Assembly (NCBI RefSeq): GCF_014216315.1
Contig: NZ_CP045702.1
Coordinates: forward strand, 6,758,001-6,822,000
Direction: 5' to 3'
DNA from: Streptomyces finlayi
GTDB lineage: Bacteria; Actinomycetota; Actinomycetes; Streptomycetales; Streptomycetaceae
Length of the DNA stretch: 64,000 bases
Numbering within the stretch: position 1 is the first letter of the stretch; each line of letters begins with the position of its first letter. Of this stretch, positions 1 to 11,277 are shown piece after piece. Under the pieces are notes generated by a model. The model made no database searches. It had not been told where the DNA came from and was given only the letters and a program-made list of their open reading frames with translations. The position numbers were made by a program, and so were the translations under genes.

Positions 1-477
1 GCGGCGCGCGTCCGCGTCGAGGACGCCCCAGCTGATCAGCTGCTCCGTGAGCACGGACGGCGACTGGTCGTAGATCACGGCCAGCGTGCGCAGGTCGTCC
101 TGGCGGATCGAGAGCACCTTGCCGTTGTAGTCACCGCGCTGGCTCTGGATCGTCGCGGCATAACGCTGCAGAGGTCCGGCCTTCTCCGGCGGGACGTGGG
201 CGAGGCGCTCCAGGTCCAGGACGAGCTTCGGCGGCGGCTCGGCGGCCCCGCCCGGCGTCGTACCGGGCAGCAGCTCCTGCACCGGGACGCCGTAGAAGTC
301 GGCCAGCTCGGCGAGACGCTGAACGGTCACGGCGCGGTCGCCACGCTCGTACGAACCGACCACGACGGCCTTCCAGCGGCCCTGGGACTTCTCCTCCACG
401 CCATGGAGGGAGAGGCCCTGCTGGGTGCGGATGGCGCGGAGCTTGGCCCCGAGCTGTTTTGCGTATTCGCTGGACAT
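1..477 (-). CDS. bldD: Developmental master regulator BldD (partial, C-terminus cut by window edge)
   Basis: BldD is the c-di-GMP-dependent repressor of sporulation genes during vegetative growth. The protein begins MSSEYAKQLGAKLRAIRTQQ, an XRE-type helix-turn-helix (about residues 5-70), followed by the C-terminal c-di-GMP domain. The ligand signature RGD (114-116), eight residues, RQDD (125-128) is intact. 159 codons are visible; the family is about 167 residues, so only the last few are missing at position 1. The ATG at 475-477 has a GGGGAG Shine-Dalgarno. It diverges from pyrR. The promoter is overlapped by a palindrome, consistent with autoregulation. Confidence 0.97.
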   Translation of the reverse strand, partial: MSSEYAKQLGAKLRAIRTQQGLSLHGVEEKSQGRWKAVVVGSYERGDRAVTVQRLAELADFYGVPVQELLPGTTPGGAAEPPPKLVLDLERLAHVPPEKAGPLQRYAATIQSQRGDYNGKVLSIRQDDLRTLAVIYDQSPSVLTEQLISWGVLDADARR

Positions 478-524
478 AAGGCTCCCCGGACGCTGGAACA
501 GTTTGCGGCTCAGCCGCGTGGCTG

Positions 525-544
525 GTAACTCACTGTGAGGTTAC
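525..544. promoter_or_regulatory. Probable BldD autoregulatory operator
   Basis: The near-perfect inverted repeat GTAACTCACTGTGAGGTTAC has a central CTCACTGTGAG palindrome. BldD sites are known to be AGTGA/TCACT-type inverted repeats, and bldD is known to be autoregulated. The site overlaps the inferred bldD -10 region. Confidence 0.65.
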
Positions 545-567
545 GCAGCGTTACTTGGATGCGTCAA
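538..567 (-). promoter_or_regulatory. bldD promoter (TTGACG-N18-TAACCT, minus strand)
   Basis: On the minus strand TTGACG (567-562) is followed by an 18-bp spacer and TAACCT (543-538), a good vegetative-type promoter reading into bldD. The -10 lies inside the GTAAC/GTTAC palindrome at 525-544. No mapping data, so assignment is by sequence only. Confidence 0.6.
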
Positions 568-648
568 GCTGAGTGGTCCGGACCGGTGCCTCCCGGGGGT
601 AGGGTCAAGGGCTCGCACACGCCCTGGTAACGTGGGTGACGCAATTTC

Positions 649-690
649 GACGTCCTTTAACATCCGTCCAGTGAGGCGGAGAAGGAGGTC
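649..690 (+). promoter_or_regulatory. PyrR-binding hairpin sequestering the pyrR Shine-Dalgarno
   Basis: A stem-loop can form from an upper stem TCCG (663-666)/CGGA (677-680) closing the loop TCCAGTGAGG, an internal loop, and a lower stem pairing TCCTT (653-657) with AAGGA (682-686), extended by GAC (649-651)/GTC (688-690). The loop and 3' flank match the Bacillus PyrR binding-loop consensus UCCAGAGAGGCUGAGAAGG. The pyrR ribosome binding site AAGGAGG (682-688) is itself the 3' arm, so PyrR-UMP binding would block translation. There is no antiterminator/terminator pair, so control is inferred to be translational. Confidence 0.82.
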
Positions 691-698
691 CGTTTCTT

Positions 699-1283
699 AT
701 GGACACACAGCACGACGACATCGGCAATGCGGCGCGCCCCGTTCTCGAGGCTCCCGACATCGCCCGGGTTCTGACCCGGATCGCCCACGAGATCGTCGAA
801 CGCGCCAAGGGCGCCGACGACGTGGTGCTCCTGGGCATCCCGACGCGAGGTGTCTTCCTCGCCCGTCGGCTCGCCGACAAGCTCGAAGAGATCACCGGCC
901 GGAAGATGCCGGTCGGATCGCTCGACATCACGATGTACCGCGACGACCTGAGGATGCGCCCCGCGCGTGCTCTGGCCCGCACCGAGATCCCCGGCGAGGG
1001 CATCGAGGGCCGGCTGGTCGTCCTGGTCGACGACGTGCTCTTCTCCGGCCGCACGATCCGCGCCGCACTCGACGCGCTCGGCGACATCGGACGCCCCCGC
1101 GCGGTGCAGCTCGCGGTCCTCGTCGACCGCGGTCACCGGGAACTCCCCATCCGTGCCGATTACGTCGGCAAGAACCTCCCCACGTCGCTGCGGGAGACGG
1201 TCAAGGTCCAGCTCGCCGAGGAGGACGGCCGCGACGCCGTGCTGCTCGGTGTCCAGCAGACGGCCCCGGCGGTCGAGCAGTAG
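699..1283 (+). CDS. pyrR: Bifunctional pyr operon regulator / uracil phosphoribosyltransferase PyrR
   Basis: 194 residues, slightly longer than Bacillus PyrR. The type I phosphoribosyltransferase fold is marked by the PRPP loop VLVDDVLFSGRT (around residues 108-120), with the basic RNA-binding face upstream (LGIPTRGVFLARRL). It binds the operon leader with UMP as co-ligand and has uracil phosphoribosyltransferase activity in characterised homologues. The ATG at 699 lies 10 nt after AAGGAGG. It is the first gene of the pyr operon, 95 nt before pyrB, and its own leader carries the predicted binding hairpin. Confidence 0.96.
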   Translation: MDTQHDDIGNAARPVLEAPDIARVLTRIAHEIVERAKGADDVVLLGIPTRGVFLARRLADKLEEITGRKMPVGSLDITMYRDDLRMRPARALARTEIPGEGIEGRLVVLVDDVLFSGRTIRAALDALGDIGRPRAVQLAVLVDRGHRELPIRADYVGKNLPTSLRETVKVQLAEEDGRDAVLLGVQQTAPAVEQ

Positions 1284-1378
1284 CTGCCAAGGCCCGTACG
1301 CCGCCGGTCAGGCCGTGCAGCGGCTTCCGCACGCCCGCGTGCCTGAACCCTCCCTTCAGCAACCCGGAGAACCCCCAG

Positions 1379-2356
1379 ATGAAGCGTCACCTCATCTCGG
1401 CCGCCGACCTCACCCGCGACGACGCCGTCCAGATCCTCGACACCGCCGAGGAAATGGCCCGGGTCGCGGACCGGCCGATCAAGAAGCTCCCCACCCTGCG
1501 TGGACGCACGGTCGTCAACCTCTTCTTCGAGGACTCGACGCGTACCCGCATCTCCTTCGAGGCCGCCGCCAAGCGGCTCTCCGCCGATGTCATCAACTTC
1601 TCCGCGAAGGGTTCGTCCGTCTCCAAGGGCGAGTCGCTCAAGGACACGGCGCTGACCCTGGAGGCGATGGGCGCCGATGCCGTCGTGATCCGGCACGGTG
1701 CGTCGGGCGCCCCGTACCGGCTGGCCACGTCCGGCTGGATCGACGGCGCCGTCGTCAACGCGGGTGACGGCACCCACGAGCACCCCACCCAGGCCCTGCT
1801 CGACGCCTTCACGATGCGCCGCAGGCTCGTGGGAGCCGACGCCGGACTCGGCAAGGACCTCGAAGGCCGCCGCATCACGATCGTCGGCGACATCCTGCAC
1901 AGCCGGGTGGCACGCTCCAACGTCCACCTGCTCACCACGCTCGGCGCGCACGTCACGCTGGTCGCCCCGCCGACCCTCGTGCCGGTCGGCGTCGAGGCGT
2001 GGCCGTGCGAGGTCAGCTACAGCCTCGACAAGGTGCTGCCGGAGTCCGACGCGGTGATGATGCTTCGTGTGCAGCGTGAACGGATGAACGCCGCCTACTT
2101 CCCGACCGAGCGCGAGTACTCCCGCCGCTACGGCCTGGACGGCTCGCGCATGGCCAAGATGCCCGGGCACGCCATCGTCATGCACCCCGGGCCGATGGTC
2201 CGCGGCATGGAGATCACCGCCGACGTGGCCGACTCCGACCGCTGCACGGTCGTCGAGCAGGTCGCCAACGGCGTCTCGATCCGGATGGCCGTGCTCTACC
2301 TGCTGCTCGGCGGCAACGAATCCGCCACCCCTGCCCGTACCGAGGAGAACAAGTAA
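1379..2356 (+). CDS. pyrB: Aspartate carbamoyltransferase catalytic subunit PyrB
   Basis: 325 residues. Condenses carbamoyl phosphate with aspartate to carbamoyl-aspartate, the committed pyrimidine step. The carbamoyl-phosphate site STRTR is at residues 53-57 and the HPTQALLD motif is present mid-protein. The start is MKRHLISAADL at 1379 after a GGAGAA-like Shine-Dalgarno. The reading frame stays open far upstream, but that stretch overlaps pyrR out of frame and is not coding. No pyrI regulatory subunit is present, and the protein ends 2 nt before pyrC. Confidence 0.97.
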   Translation: MKRHLISAADLTRDDAVQILDTAEEMARVADRPIKKLPTLRGRTVVNLFFEDSTRTRISFEAAAKRLSADVINFSAKGSSVSKGESLKDTALTLEAMGADAVVIRHGASGAPYRLATSGWIDGAVVNAGDGTHEHPTQALLDAFTMRRRLVGADAGLGKDLEGRRITIVGDILHSRVARSNVHLLTTLGAHVTLVAPPTLVPVGVEAWPCEVSYSLDKVLPESDAVMMLRVQRERMNAAYFPTEREYSRRYGLDGSRMAKMPGHAIVMHPGPMVRGMEITADVADSDRCTVVEQVANGVSIRMAVLYLLLGGNESATPARTEENK

Positions 2357-2358
2357 CC

Positions 2359-3645
2359 ATGAGCAAGATCCTTATCCGCGGCGCGAAGATCCTCGGTGGC
2401 GAGCCGCAGGACGTCCTGATCGACGGCGAGACCATCGAGCGGGTCGGTACGGACATCGAGGCCGGCGACGCCACCGTCGTCGAGGCGGCGGGCCAGATCC
2501 TGCTGCCCGGCCTGGTCGACCTGCACACCCATCTGCGTGAGCCCGGCCGTGAGGACTCCGAGACCGTCCTGACCGGCACGAAGGCCGCAGCGCGGGGCGG
2601 CTTCACGGCCGTGCACGCCATGGCCAACACCTTCCCGGTCGCCGACACCGCGGGCGTCGTCGAGCAGGTCTGGCGGCTCGGCAAGGAGTCCGGCTACTGC
2701 GACGTGCAGCCCATCGGCGCCGTCACCGTCGGCCTGGAGGGCAAGCAGCTCGCCGAGCTCGGCGCCATGCACGACTCCGCCGCCGGAGTGAAGGTCTTCT
2801 CCGACGACGGCAAGTGTGTCGACGACGCGGTCATCATGCGGCGCGCGCTGGAGTACGTGAAGGCGTTCGACGGAGTCGTCGCCCAGCACGCCCAGGAGCC
2901 GCGTCTCACCGAGGGCGCCCAGATGAACGAGGGCGTCGTCTCCGCGGAGCTGGGTCTCGGCGGCTGGCCCGCCGTCGCCGAGGAGTCGATCATCGCGCGC
3001 GATGTCCTCCTCGCCGCCCACGTCGACTCCCGGGTGCACATCTGCCACCTGTCGACCGCCGGTTCCGTCGAGATCGTCCGCTGGGCCAAGTCCAAGGGCT
3101 GGAACGTCACGGCCGAGGTCACCCCGCACCACCTGCTCCTCACCGATGAGCTCGTACGGTCCTACAACCCCGTCTACAAGGTGAACCCGCCGCTGCGCAC
3201 CGAGGCCGACGTGATGGCCCTGCGCGAGGCGCTGGCCGACGGCACCATCGACTGCGTCGCCACGGACCACGCCCCGCACCCGCACGAGGACAAGGACTGC
3301 GAGTGGGCCGCGGCCGCCATGGGCATGGTGGGCCTGGAGACCGCGCTCTCCGTCGTCCAGCAGACGATGGTCGACACCGGCCTCATCGACTGGGCGGGTG
3401 TCGCCGAGCGCATGTCCTTCCGCCCCGCGGCGATCGGCCGGCTCGACGGCCACGGCCGCCCCGTCTCGGCAGGCGAGCCCGCCAACCTGACCCTCGTCGA
3501 TCCGGCATACCGTGGACTCGTGGACCCCGCGGGCTTCGCGTCCCGCAGCCGCAACACTCCGTACGAGGGTCGCGAGCTGCCGGGCCGAGTGACCCACACC
3601 TTCCTGCGGGGCCGTGCCACGGTCGTCGACGGGAAGCTCGCGTGA
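2359..3645 (+). CDS. pyrC: Dihydroorotase PyrC
   Basis: 428 residues, class I dihydroorotase. Zinc ligands HTH occur at residues 56-58 in DLHTHLREPG; downstream metal or substrate residues appear in QHAQEPRLTEG, HICHLSTAGS and ATDHAPH. It cyclises carbamoyl-aspartate to dihydroorotate. The ATG is 2 nt after the pyrB stop. The stop codon overlaps the GTG start of the next gene (GTGA), indicating translational coupling within the operon. Confidence 0.97.
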   Translation: MSKILIRGAKILGGEPQDVLIDGETIERVGTDIEAGDATVVEAAGQILLPGLVDLHTHLREPGREDSETVLTGTKAAARGGFTAVHAMANTFPVADTAGVVEQVWRLGKESGYCDVQPIGAVTVGLEGKQLAELGAMHDSAAGVKVFSDDGKCVDDAVIMRRALEYVKAFDGVVAQHAQEPRLTEGAQMNEGVVSAELGLGGWPAVAEESIIARDVLLAAHVDSRVHICHLSTAGSVEIVRWAKSKGWNVTAEVTPHHLLLTDELVRSYNPVYKVNPPLRTEADVMALREALADGTIDCVATDHAPHPHEDKDCEWAAAAMGMVGLETALSVVQQTMVDTGLIDWAGVAERMSFRPAAIGRLDGHGRPVSAGEPANLTLVDPAYRGLVDPAGFASRSRNTPYEGRELPGRVTHTFLRGRATVVDGKLA

Positions 3646-4220
3646 CAACACTGACCCCCCTGTACCTGCTGGCCGCCGAACGGAAGTCGGCCGAGGTGAC
3701 CGACTGGTCCGCCCGGATCAGCTGGGTTCTCGGATTCGCCGTCTTCATCGCCCTCGTCTACTGGCTCATGCGCCAGGGATGGAAGTGGCGAGGACAGCTC
3801 CAGTCCGATCTGCCCGAGCTGCCCACCACCCCGGAGGGCTTCGCGGACGGCGGGACGCTGCTCACGCTCTCCGGCCGGTACCACGCCTCGACGACCGCCG
3901 GGCAGTGGCTCGACCGGATCGTCGCCCACGGCCTCGGTACCCGCAGCCGCGTCGAGCTCACTCTCGGCGAGCAGGGGCTCGACGTCGTACGCCCCGGAGC
4001 GGCGGACTTCTTCGTACCGGCCGACGCACTGCGCGAGGCCAGGCTCGACAAGGCGCTCGCAGGCAAGGTCCTCCCCGAGGGCGGCCTGCTCGTCATCACC
4101 TGGGCACACGGCGACAAGCTGATCGACTCCGGCTTCCGCTCCGACCACGCGGCCGAGCACCGGGCCTGGGTCGACGCCATCAACCACCTGAACAGCACTA
4201 CGGAAGGCACCGCACGATGA
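3642..4220 (+). CDS. Conserved membrane protein inside the pyr operon
   Basis: 192 residues, GTG start overlapping the pyrC stop. A single membrane segment (around residues 27-43, VLGFAVFIALVYWLM) follows a short N-terminus, then a soluble region of about 145 residues resembling a PH-like fold. No catalytic motif is visible. It is translationally coupled at both ends (GTGA with pyrC, ATGA with carA), so it is made with the pathway enzymes. I recall a homologue at the same place in other streptomycetes, but its function is not known to me. A role in anchoring or in pyrimidine transport would be speculation. Confidence 0.85.
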   Translation: MTTLTPLYLLAAERKSAEVTDWSARISWVLGFAVFIALVYWLMRQGWKWRGQLQSDLPELPTTPEGFADGGTLLTLSGRYHASTTAGQWLDRIVAHGLGTRSRVELTLGEQGLDVVRPGAADFFVPADALREARLDKALAGKVLPEGGLLVITWAHGDKLIDSGFRSDHAAEHRAWVDAINHLNSTTEGTAR

Positions 4221-5360
4221 CGATCTCCAATCCGGGGCATGCCTCGAAGGGGAAAACGGTGTCTCCCGCCGTACTCGTCCTGGAGGACGGCCGCGTGTTC
4301 CGCGGCCGCGCCTACGGGGCCGTGGGGGAGACCTTCGGTGAGGCCGTCTTCAACACCGGTATGAGTGGCTACCAGGAGACGCTGACCGACCCCTCCTACC
4401 ACCGGCAGGTCGTCGTGATGACGTCCCCGCACGTCGGCAACACCGGTGTGAACGACGAGGACGCCGAGTCGAGGCAGATCTGGGTCGCCGGTTACGTCGT
4501 CCGCGACCCCGCCCGGGTGCCCTCCAACTGGCGCTCCCGGCGCTCGCTCGACGAGGAGCTCACGAGCCAGGGCGTCGTCGGCATCAGCGGCATCGACACC
4601 CGGGCGCTCACCCGCCACCTGCGCGAGCGCGGCGCGATGCGCGTCGGCATCTTCTCCGGCGACGCGGTCGCCGACGAGGGCATGCTGCTCACCAAGGTGC
4701 GCCAGGCCCCCGAGATGACGGGCGCGAGCCTGTCGGACGAGGTGACCACCACGGAGGCGTACGTCGTCCCCGCGATCGGCGAGAAGAAGTTCACCGTCGC
4801 CGCCCTGGACCTGGGCATCAAGGGCATGACGCCGCACCGGATGGCCGAGCGCGGGATCGAGGTGCACGTGCTGCCCTCGACGGCGACCGTCGAGGACGTC
4901 TACGCCATGAACCCCGACGGGTTCTTCCTGTCCAACGGGCCCGGCGACCCCTCCACCGTCGACCTCACCGTCGTCCGGGCCGTTCTGGCGCGGAAGACCC
5001 CGCTCTTCGGCATCTGCTTCGGCAACCAGATCCTGGGCCGCGCCCTCGGCTTCGGCACGTACAAGCTGAAGTACGGCCACCGCGGCATCAACCAGCCCGT
5101 GCAGGACCGCACGACCGGCAAGGTCGAGGTCACCGCGCACAACCACGGGTTCGCCGTCGACGCCCCGCTCGACAAGGTCTCCGAGACGCCGTTCGGCCGC
5201 GCCGAGGTCTCCCACGTCTGCCTGAACGACCAGGTCGTCGAGGGCCTTCAGCTCCTCGACCAGCCGGCGTTCAGCGTTCAGTACCACCCCGAAGCGGCCG
5301 CCGGCCCGCACGACGCCGCGTACCTCTTCGACCGTTTCGTCTCCCTGATGGAGGGCCAGC

Positions 5361-5368
<8 letters not shown>
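4217..5368 (+). CDS. carA: Carbamoyl-phosphate synthase small subunit CarA
   Basis: 383 residues. This glutamine amidotransferase subunit supplies ammonia to CarB. The class I GATase triad is Cys267 in FGICFGNQ with His357 and Glu359 in QYHPEAAAG. The N-terminal domain GRVFRGRAYGAVGET is typical. The ATG overlaps the preceding stop (ATGA). The extra N-terminal stretch up to VSPAVLVLEDG could instead start at the GTG at 4259 (VSPAV). The 3' end overlaps carB by 8 nt. Confidence 0.97.
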
Positions 5369-8669
<3,301 letters not shown>

Positions 8670-8680
8670 GAAGCCCAGCA

Positions 8681-8706
8681 GGGGGACACCGGAAACGGTG
8701 TCCCCC
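8681..8706 (+). terminator. 11-bp stem with GAAA tetraloop between carB and pyrD
   Basis: GGGGGACACCG pairs perfectly with CGGTGTCCCCC around a GAAA loop, 11 nt after the carB stop and about 20 nt before the pyrD start. It resembles an actinobacterial terminator without a U-tract. Because pyrD and pyrF still belong to the pathway, it may attenuate or act as a processing or stability element. Confidence 0.6.
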
Positions 8707-8726
8707 TCTTCGTGAGGACACCACTG

Positions 8727-9836
8727 ATGTACAAACTCTTCTTCCAGCTGGTCTTCAAGCGCATGGACCCGGAGCAGGCGCACCACCTCGCCTTCCGCTG
8801 GATCCGCCTGGCCGCCCGCGTCCCCGCGCTGCGCACCTTCGTCGCCGCCGTACTCGCGCCCCGGTACGAGGAACTGCGCACCGAGGCACTCGGTCTGCGG
8901 ATGCACGGCCCGTTCGGGCTCGCGGCGGGCTTCGACAAGAACGCCATCGCGATCGACGGCATGTCGATGCTCGGCTTCGACCACATCGAGATCGGTACGG
9001 TCACCGGCGAACCGCAGCCCGGCAACCCCGGGAAGCGCCTCTTCCGTCTCGTCCAGGACCGTGCGCTGATCAACCGCATGGGATTCAACAACGAGGGCTC
9101 AGCGGCCGTGGCCGAGCGCCTGGCCACCCGTAACCCCGTCTTCCGTACGACCGTCGGCGTCAACATCGGCAAGACCAAGGCCGTACCGGAGGACGAGGCC
9201 ACCGGCGACTACGTGAAGTCGACCGAACGCCTGGCCGCCCACGCCGACTACCTCGTCGTGAACGTCTCCTCGCCCAATACGCCCGGCCTGCGCAACCTCC
9301 AGGCGACCGAGGCACTCCGCCCGCTGCTCTCCGCGGTGCGCGAGGCGGCCGACCGGACCGTCACGGGCCGCCGGGTCCCGCTCCTCGTCAAGATCGCCCC
9401 CGACCTCGCGGACGAGGACGTCGACGCGGTCGCCGATCTCGCGGTGGAGCTCGGGCTCGACGGCATCATCGCCACGAACACCACCATCGCCCGGGACAGC
9501 CTCGGCCTGAAGTCCGCGCCGTCCCTGGTCAAGGAGACCGGCGGGCTCTCCGGCGCGCCCCTCAAGGAGCGCTCCCTGGAGGTCCTGAGCCGCCTGTACG
9601 CCCGCGTGGGCGACCGGCTCACGCTGGTCGGCGTCGGGGGCGTGGAGAACGCCGAGGACGCCTGGCAGCGCATCCTCGCCGGCGCCACGCTCGTCCAGGG
9701 CTACAGCGCCTTCATCTACGAGGGCCCGTTCTACGCCCGCGCGATCCACAAGGGTTTGGCCGCACGCCTGGCCGCCTCCCCGTACGCCACCCTCGCCGAA
9801 GCCGTCGGCGCCGAGACCCGGAAGGCCGGGAAGTGA
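8727..9836 (+). CDS. pyrD: Quinone-dependent dihydroorotate dehydrogenase PyrD (class 2)
   Basis: 369 residues. The N-terminal amphipathic extension MYKLFFQLVFKRMDPEQAHH is typical of membrane-associated class 2 enzymes that pass electrons to menaquinone. The catalytic-base serine lies in NVSSPNTPGLR (about residue 182), with FMN-contact motifs AAGFDKNA and GVGGVENAEDA. The ATG at 8727 is preferred over the GTG at 8712, since GTGAGGA serves as Shine-Dalgarno. The stop overlaps the pyrF GTG start. Confidence 0.96.
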   Translation: MYKLFFQLVFKRMDPEQAHHLAFRWIRLAARVPALRTFVAAVLAPRYEELRTEALGLRMHGPFGLAAGFDKNAIAIDGMSMLGFDHIEIGTVTGEPQPGNPGKRLFRLVQDRALINRMGFNNEGSAAVAERLATRNPVFRTTVGVNIGKTKAVPEDEATGDYVKSTERLAAHADYLVVNVSSPNTPGLRNLQATEALRPLLSAVREAADRTVTGRRVPLLVKIAPDLADEDVDAVADLAVELGLDGIIATNTTIARDSLGLKSAPSLVKETGGLSGAPLKERSLEVLSRLYARVGDRLTLVGVGGVENAEDAWQRILAGATLVQGYSAFIYEGPFYARAIHKGLAARLAASPYATLAEAVGAETRKAGK

Positions 9837-10672
9837 CCCCTGAACCCTTCGGCGCACGTCTGCGCCGCGCCATGGACACCCGCGGGCCCCTCTGCGTGGG
9901 CATCGACCCGCACGCCTCGCTGCTCGCCTCCTGGGGCCTGAACGACGACATCGCGGGCCTGGAGCGCTTCACGCGTACGGTCGTCGAGGCGCTGGCCGAC
10001 CGGGTCGCCGTACTCAAGCCGCAGTCAGCCTTCTTCGAGCGCTTCGGTTCGCGGGGCGTCGCCGTCCTGGAGAAGGCCGTCGCCGAGGCGCGCGCGGCCG
10101 GGGCCCTGGTGCTGATGGACGCCAAGCGCGGCGACATCGGCTCCACGATGGGCGCCTACGCGGCGACGTACCTGGACAAGGACTCGCCGCTGTTCTCCGA
10201 CGCGGTCACCGTCTCGCCCTACCTGGGCTTCGGCTCGCTGCGCCCGGCGCTCGACGCGGCGGCGGTCTCCGGCGCCGGTGTCTTCGTGCTCGCGCTCACC
10301 TCGAACCCCGAGGGCGCGGAGGTTCAGCGCGCGACCGCCGCGGACGGCCGGTCTCTGGCCCAGGTGATGCTCGACCACATGGCCGCGGAGAACGAGGGCG
10401 CCACGCCGCTCGGCTCGGTCGGCGCGGTCGTCGGTGCCACGCTCGGCGACGCCGGGGTGAATCTGGCGATCAACGGGCCGCTGCTCGCGCCCGGCATCGG
10501 AGCCCAGGGTGCGACCCCCGCGGACCTGCCGGGAGTGTTCGGCGCCGCCGTGGGCAATGTGGTGCCCAGCGTCAGCCGGGGAGTGCTGCGCCACGGTCCT
10601 GATGTTTCCGGGCTGCGCGAAGCCGCCGGACGGTTCGCGGACGAGGTCCGTGCGGCCGTCCCGGAAAGCTGA
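9833..10672 (+). CDS. pyrF: Orotidine 5'-phosphate decarboxylase PyrF (type 2)
   Basis: 279 residues. Final UMP-forming step. The type 2 active-site signature LMDAKRGDIGST places D96, K98 and D101 in the catalytic array. The GTG start overlaps the pyrD stop (GTGA), so the two are coupled. Last gene of the pyr operon. The 243 nt after it hold the sIHF promoter region. Confidence 0.96.
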   Translation: MTPEPFGARLRRAMDTRGPLCVGIDPHASLLASWGLNDDIAGLERFTRTVVEALADRVAVLKPQSAFFERFGSRGVAVLEKAVAEARAAGALVLMDAKRGDIGSTMGAYAATYLDKDSPLFSDAVTVSPYLGFGSLRPALDAAAVSGAGVFVLALTSNPEGAEVQRATAADGRSLAQVMLDHMAAENEGATPLGSVGAVVGATLGDAGVNLAINGPLLAPGIGAQGATPADLPGVFGAAVGNVVPSVSRGVLRHGPDVSGLREAAGRFADEVRAAVPES

Positions 10673-10692
10673 CCATGCCACGTAACAGCGTG

Positions 10693-10723
10693 TTGACGAA
10701 TTCCTGACCAAAATCAGGGTCAA
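10693..10723 (+). other. Bulged inverted repeat after pyrF
   Basis: TTGAC (10693-10697) and CCTGA (10703-10707) pair with TCAGG (10714-10718) and GTCAA (10719-10723), leaving a 5-nt bulge and a CCAAAA loop. It lies 20 nt after pyrF and may act as a weak terminator or RNA end. It has no U-run. Confidence 0.35.
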
Positions 10724-10779
10724 TATGCCGGAAAAGTCCCGGTAGGCTGAGGCTGACCAGGACTTTTCCGTCGTTCTCG

Positions 10780-10808
10780 CTGACTCGGACGCCCTTGGCC
10801 GCTAGTCT
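10780..10808 (+). promoter_or_regulatory. Probable sIHF promoter (CTGACT-N17-TAGTCT)
   Basis: CTGACT (10780-10785), 17-bp spacer, TAGTCT (10803-10808) fits the vegetative sigma consensus of streptomycetes. The predicted start near 10815 coincides with the base of a GTGAG/CTCAC stem-loop (10814-10847), so the transcript would begin with a hairpin. Confidence 0.5.
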
Positions 10809-10915
10809 CCGTCGTGAGTCAACGAGCACAGGTTGTCCGTTGCTCACGAGGTGTGGGGCGACTAGGTTCCTCACCGGTCCGTATCCGACAGATCGACATC
10901 CGAGGTGACGTAGGC

Positions 10916-11239
10916 GTGGCTCTTCCGCCCCTTACCCCTGAACAGCGCGCAGCCGCGCTCGAAAAGGCCGCCGCGGCTCGCCGGGAGCGGGCCGAGGTCA
11001 AGAATCGACTCAAGCACTCCGGCGCTTCGCTCCATGACGTCATCAAGACGGGCCAGGAGAACGACGTCATCGGCAAGATGAAGGTCTCCGCTCTCCTGGA
11101 GTCCCTGCCCGGCGTGGGCAAGGTCCGCGCCAAGCAGATCATGGAGCGGCTCGGCATCTCCGAGAGCCGCCGGGTGCGGGGTCTCGGCTCCAACCAGATC
11201 GCATCTCTGGAGCGTGAGTTCGGCGGCAGTGCCGCCTGA
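10916..11239 (+). CDS. sihF: Streptomyces integration host factor sIHF
   Basis: 107 residues from the GTG at 10916 (VALPPLTPEQRAAALEKA), preceded by GAGGTG. The long N-terminal helix is rich in Ala, Lys and Arg. The helix-two-turn-helix DNA-contact region LESLPGVGKVRAKQIMERLG matches the actinobacterial IHF (mIHF/sIHF) family. This nucleoid protein binds DNA without strict sequence specificity and influences supercoiling, sporulation and antibiotic production. The frame is open farther upstream (10814), but that segment is the promoter and leader. A hairpin overlaps the stop codon. Confidence 0.95.
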   Translation: MALPPLTPEQRAAALEKAAAARRERAEVKNRLKHSGASLHDVIKTGQENDVIGKMKVSALLESLPGVGKVRAKQIMERLGISESRRVRGLGSNQIASLEREFGGSAA

Positions 11240-11264
11240 GGTTCTCAGGCACTCCTGAGAACCT
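11239..11264 (+). terminator. Hairpin overlapping the sIHF stop codon, before gmk
   Basis: AGGTTCTCAGG pairs perfectly with CCTGAGAACCT around CACT. The stem starts at the last base of the sIHF stop codon and ends 13 nt before the gmk ATG. It could be a terminator, an RNase barrier, or a modulator of gmk initiation. Confidence 0.6.
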
Positions 11265-11277
11265 GGATAATCGCTCC

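Noticed and set aside
632..2356. Long frame giving pyrB a 249-residue N-terminal extension
   Set aside because: It overlaps pyrR in another frame, is Arg/Pro-rich shadow sequence, and the MKRHLISAADL start matches the family.
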